Of a stretch of 5,090 nt of DNA, positions 4,969 to 5,090 are shown in pieces. The position numbers were made by a program, and so were the translations under genes. Position 1 is the stretch's first letter; every line of letters begins with the position of its first letter. The stretch is from Anaerolineales bacterium (GTDB taxonomy: Bacteria; Chloroflexota; Anaerolineae; Anaerolineales; Villigracilaceae): contig JAICRQ010000284.1 in assembly GCA_025966435.1 (NCBI GenBank), positions 1 through 5,090 of the forward strand. Direction: 5' to 3'. The notes beneath the pieces were generated by a model, which had not been told where the DNA came from, did not search any database, and saw nothing but the letters and a program-made list of their open reading frames with translations.

Positions 4969-4977
4969 TGATATACT
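4969..4977 (+). promoter_or_regulatory. Extended -10 promoter giving a leaderless transcript
   Basis: TGATATACT combines the TGn extension (4969-4971) with TATACT (4972-4977, 5 of 6 bases matching TATAAT). Counting the last hexamer base as -7 puts +1 at base 4984, the A of the ATG start codon. The -35 region is non-consensus (GGGGAT), which extended -10 promoters tolerate. No Shine-Dalgarno sequence precedes the start, which supports a leaderless mRNA. Confidence 0.5.
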
Positions 4978-4983
4978 GTCGCT

Positions 4984-5090
4984 ATGAAATACAGACCTTC
5001 CACCGAAGGGCAGGAAATCCTAAAGAAGGATTACAGGAAAAGGATCCTCTTTTCCCTGGAGGACTTTGCCGAAAAAGGACACCTGCTTCA
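4984..5090 (+). CDS. N-terminus of an unrecognised protein (partial, runs off the window)
   Basis: An open frame from ATG 4984 to the window end gives 35 complete codons, starting MKYRPSTEGQEILKKDYRKR and continuing with a hydrophilic, probably helical stretch (LEDFAEKGHLL). The start is constrained: an in-frame TGA at 4969-4971 lies just upstream, and no other ATG occurs in this frame before the window end. There is no ribosome site, but an extended -10 is positioned for a leaderless transcript. The segment is basic and lacks a signal peptide or membrane segment, so the product is likely cytoplasmic. Divergent placement from a sugar importer would suit a regulator or sugar-metabolism enzyme, but too little is visible to name a family. 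Confidence 0.5.
   Translation, partial: MKYRPSTEGQEILKKDYRKRILFSLEDFAEKGHLL

Larger units (their letters stand above)
4618..4983. other. Divergent regulatory region between sugar operon and rightmost gene
   Basis: These 366 AT-rich bases contain no convincing gene. They hold a minus-strand promoter near 4918-4946 for the sugar operon, with a predicted leader of about 294 nt, and a plus-strand promoter ending at 4977. Dyads lie at 4911-4930, 4892-4903, 4845-4857 and 4813-4826. Smaller inverted repeats are CGCATGCG (4793-4800), ACTC-CA-GAGT (4875-4884) and CAGGA/TCCTG (4755-4768). A second, weaker minus-strand -10 (TACAAT, 4682-4677) has no recognisable -35 but would give a leader of only about 50 nt. 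I see no known riboswitch. Confidence 0.6.

Overview
The window looks like chromosomal DNA from a free-living bacterium, most plausibly a Chloroflexota (Anaerolineae-like) species. The main hint is the Pro/Thr/Gln/Ala-rich linker after the lipobox of the sugar-binding lipoprotein, a style common in that phylum. The ferritin-like plus DUF2267 pair and the shared-ATPase style of sugar ABC operon fit but do not prove it. Base composition is moderate in genes and AT-rich between them. There is no RNA gene, insertion sequence, CRISPR array or phage gene.

Left part, plus strand: a promoter region (about 1-205) leads to a 196-residue ferritin-like (DUF892/YciF-type) protein with a histidine-rich tail (206-796). 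It is followed by a strong intrinsic terminator (852-884), a cluster of GTTC/GAAC dyads (882-942) and a 123-residue DUF2267 protein (1016-1387). Both proteins belong to families linked to stress or metal handling but have no established reaction.

Middle, minus strand, read right to left: a carbohydrate ABC importer operon of the CUT1 type. It encodes a lipoprotein sugar-binding protein (4617 to 3262), a MalF-like permease (3184 to 2225) and a MalG-like permease (2223 to 1396). The binding protein would capture a sugar outside the membrane and the two permeases would form the channel. No ATPase gene is present, so an ATPase encoded elsewhere must power it. A perfect 16-bp hairpin separates the binding-protein gene from the permease genes, and the permease genes are 1 nt apart with the second ribosome site inside the end of the first gene. 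The operon ends 8 bp from the convergent DUF2267 gene.

Right end: a 366-bp divergent region (4618-4983) and the first 35 codons of an unrecognised plus-strand gene (4984 onward), which appears to be leaderless.

The most interesting signal is regulatory. A 14-nt element, ATCCCCCATYGGRG, occupies the same register (17 nt before a good -10 hexamer) in the ferritin-like promoter and in the sugar operon promoter. In the divergent region the same element, read from its other strand, also sits 17 nt before the extended -10 of the rightmost gene. Several further dyads overlap or follow these promoters. All of this is sequence inference without experimental support.
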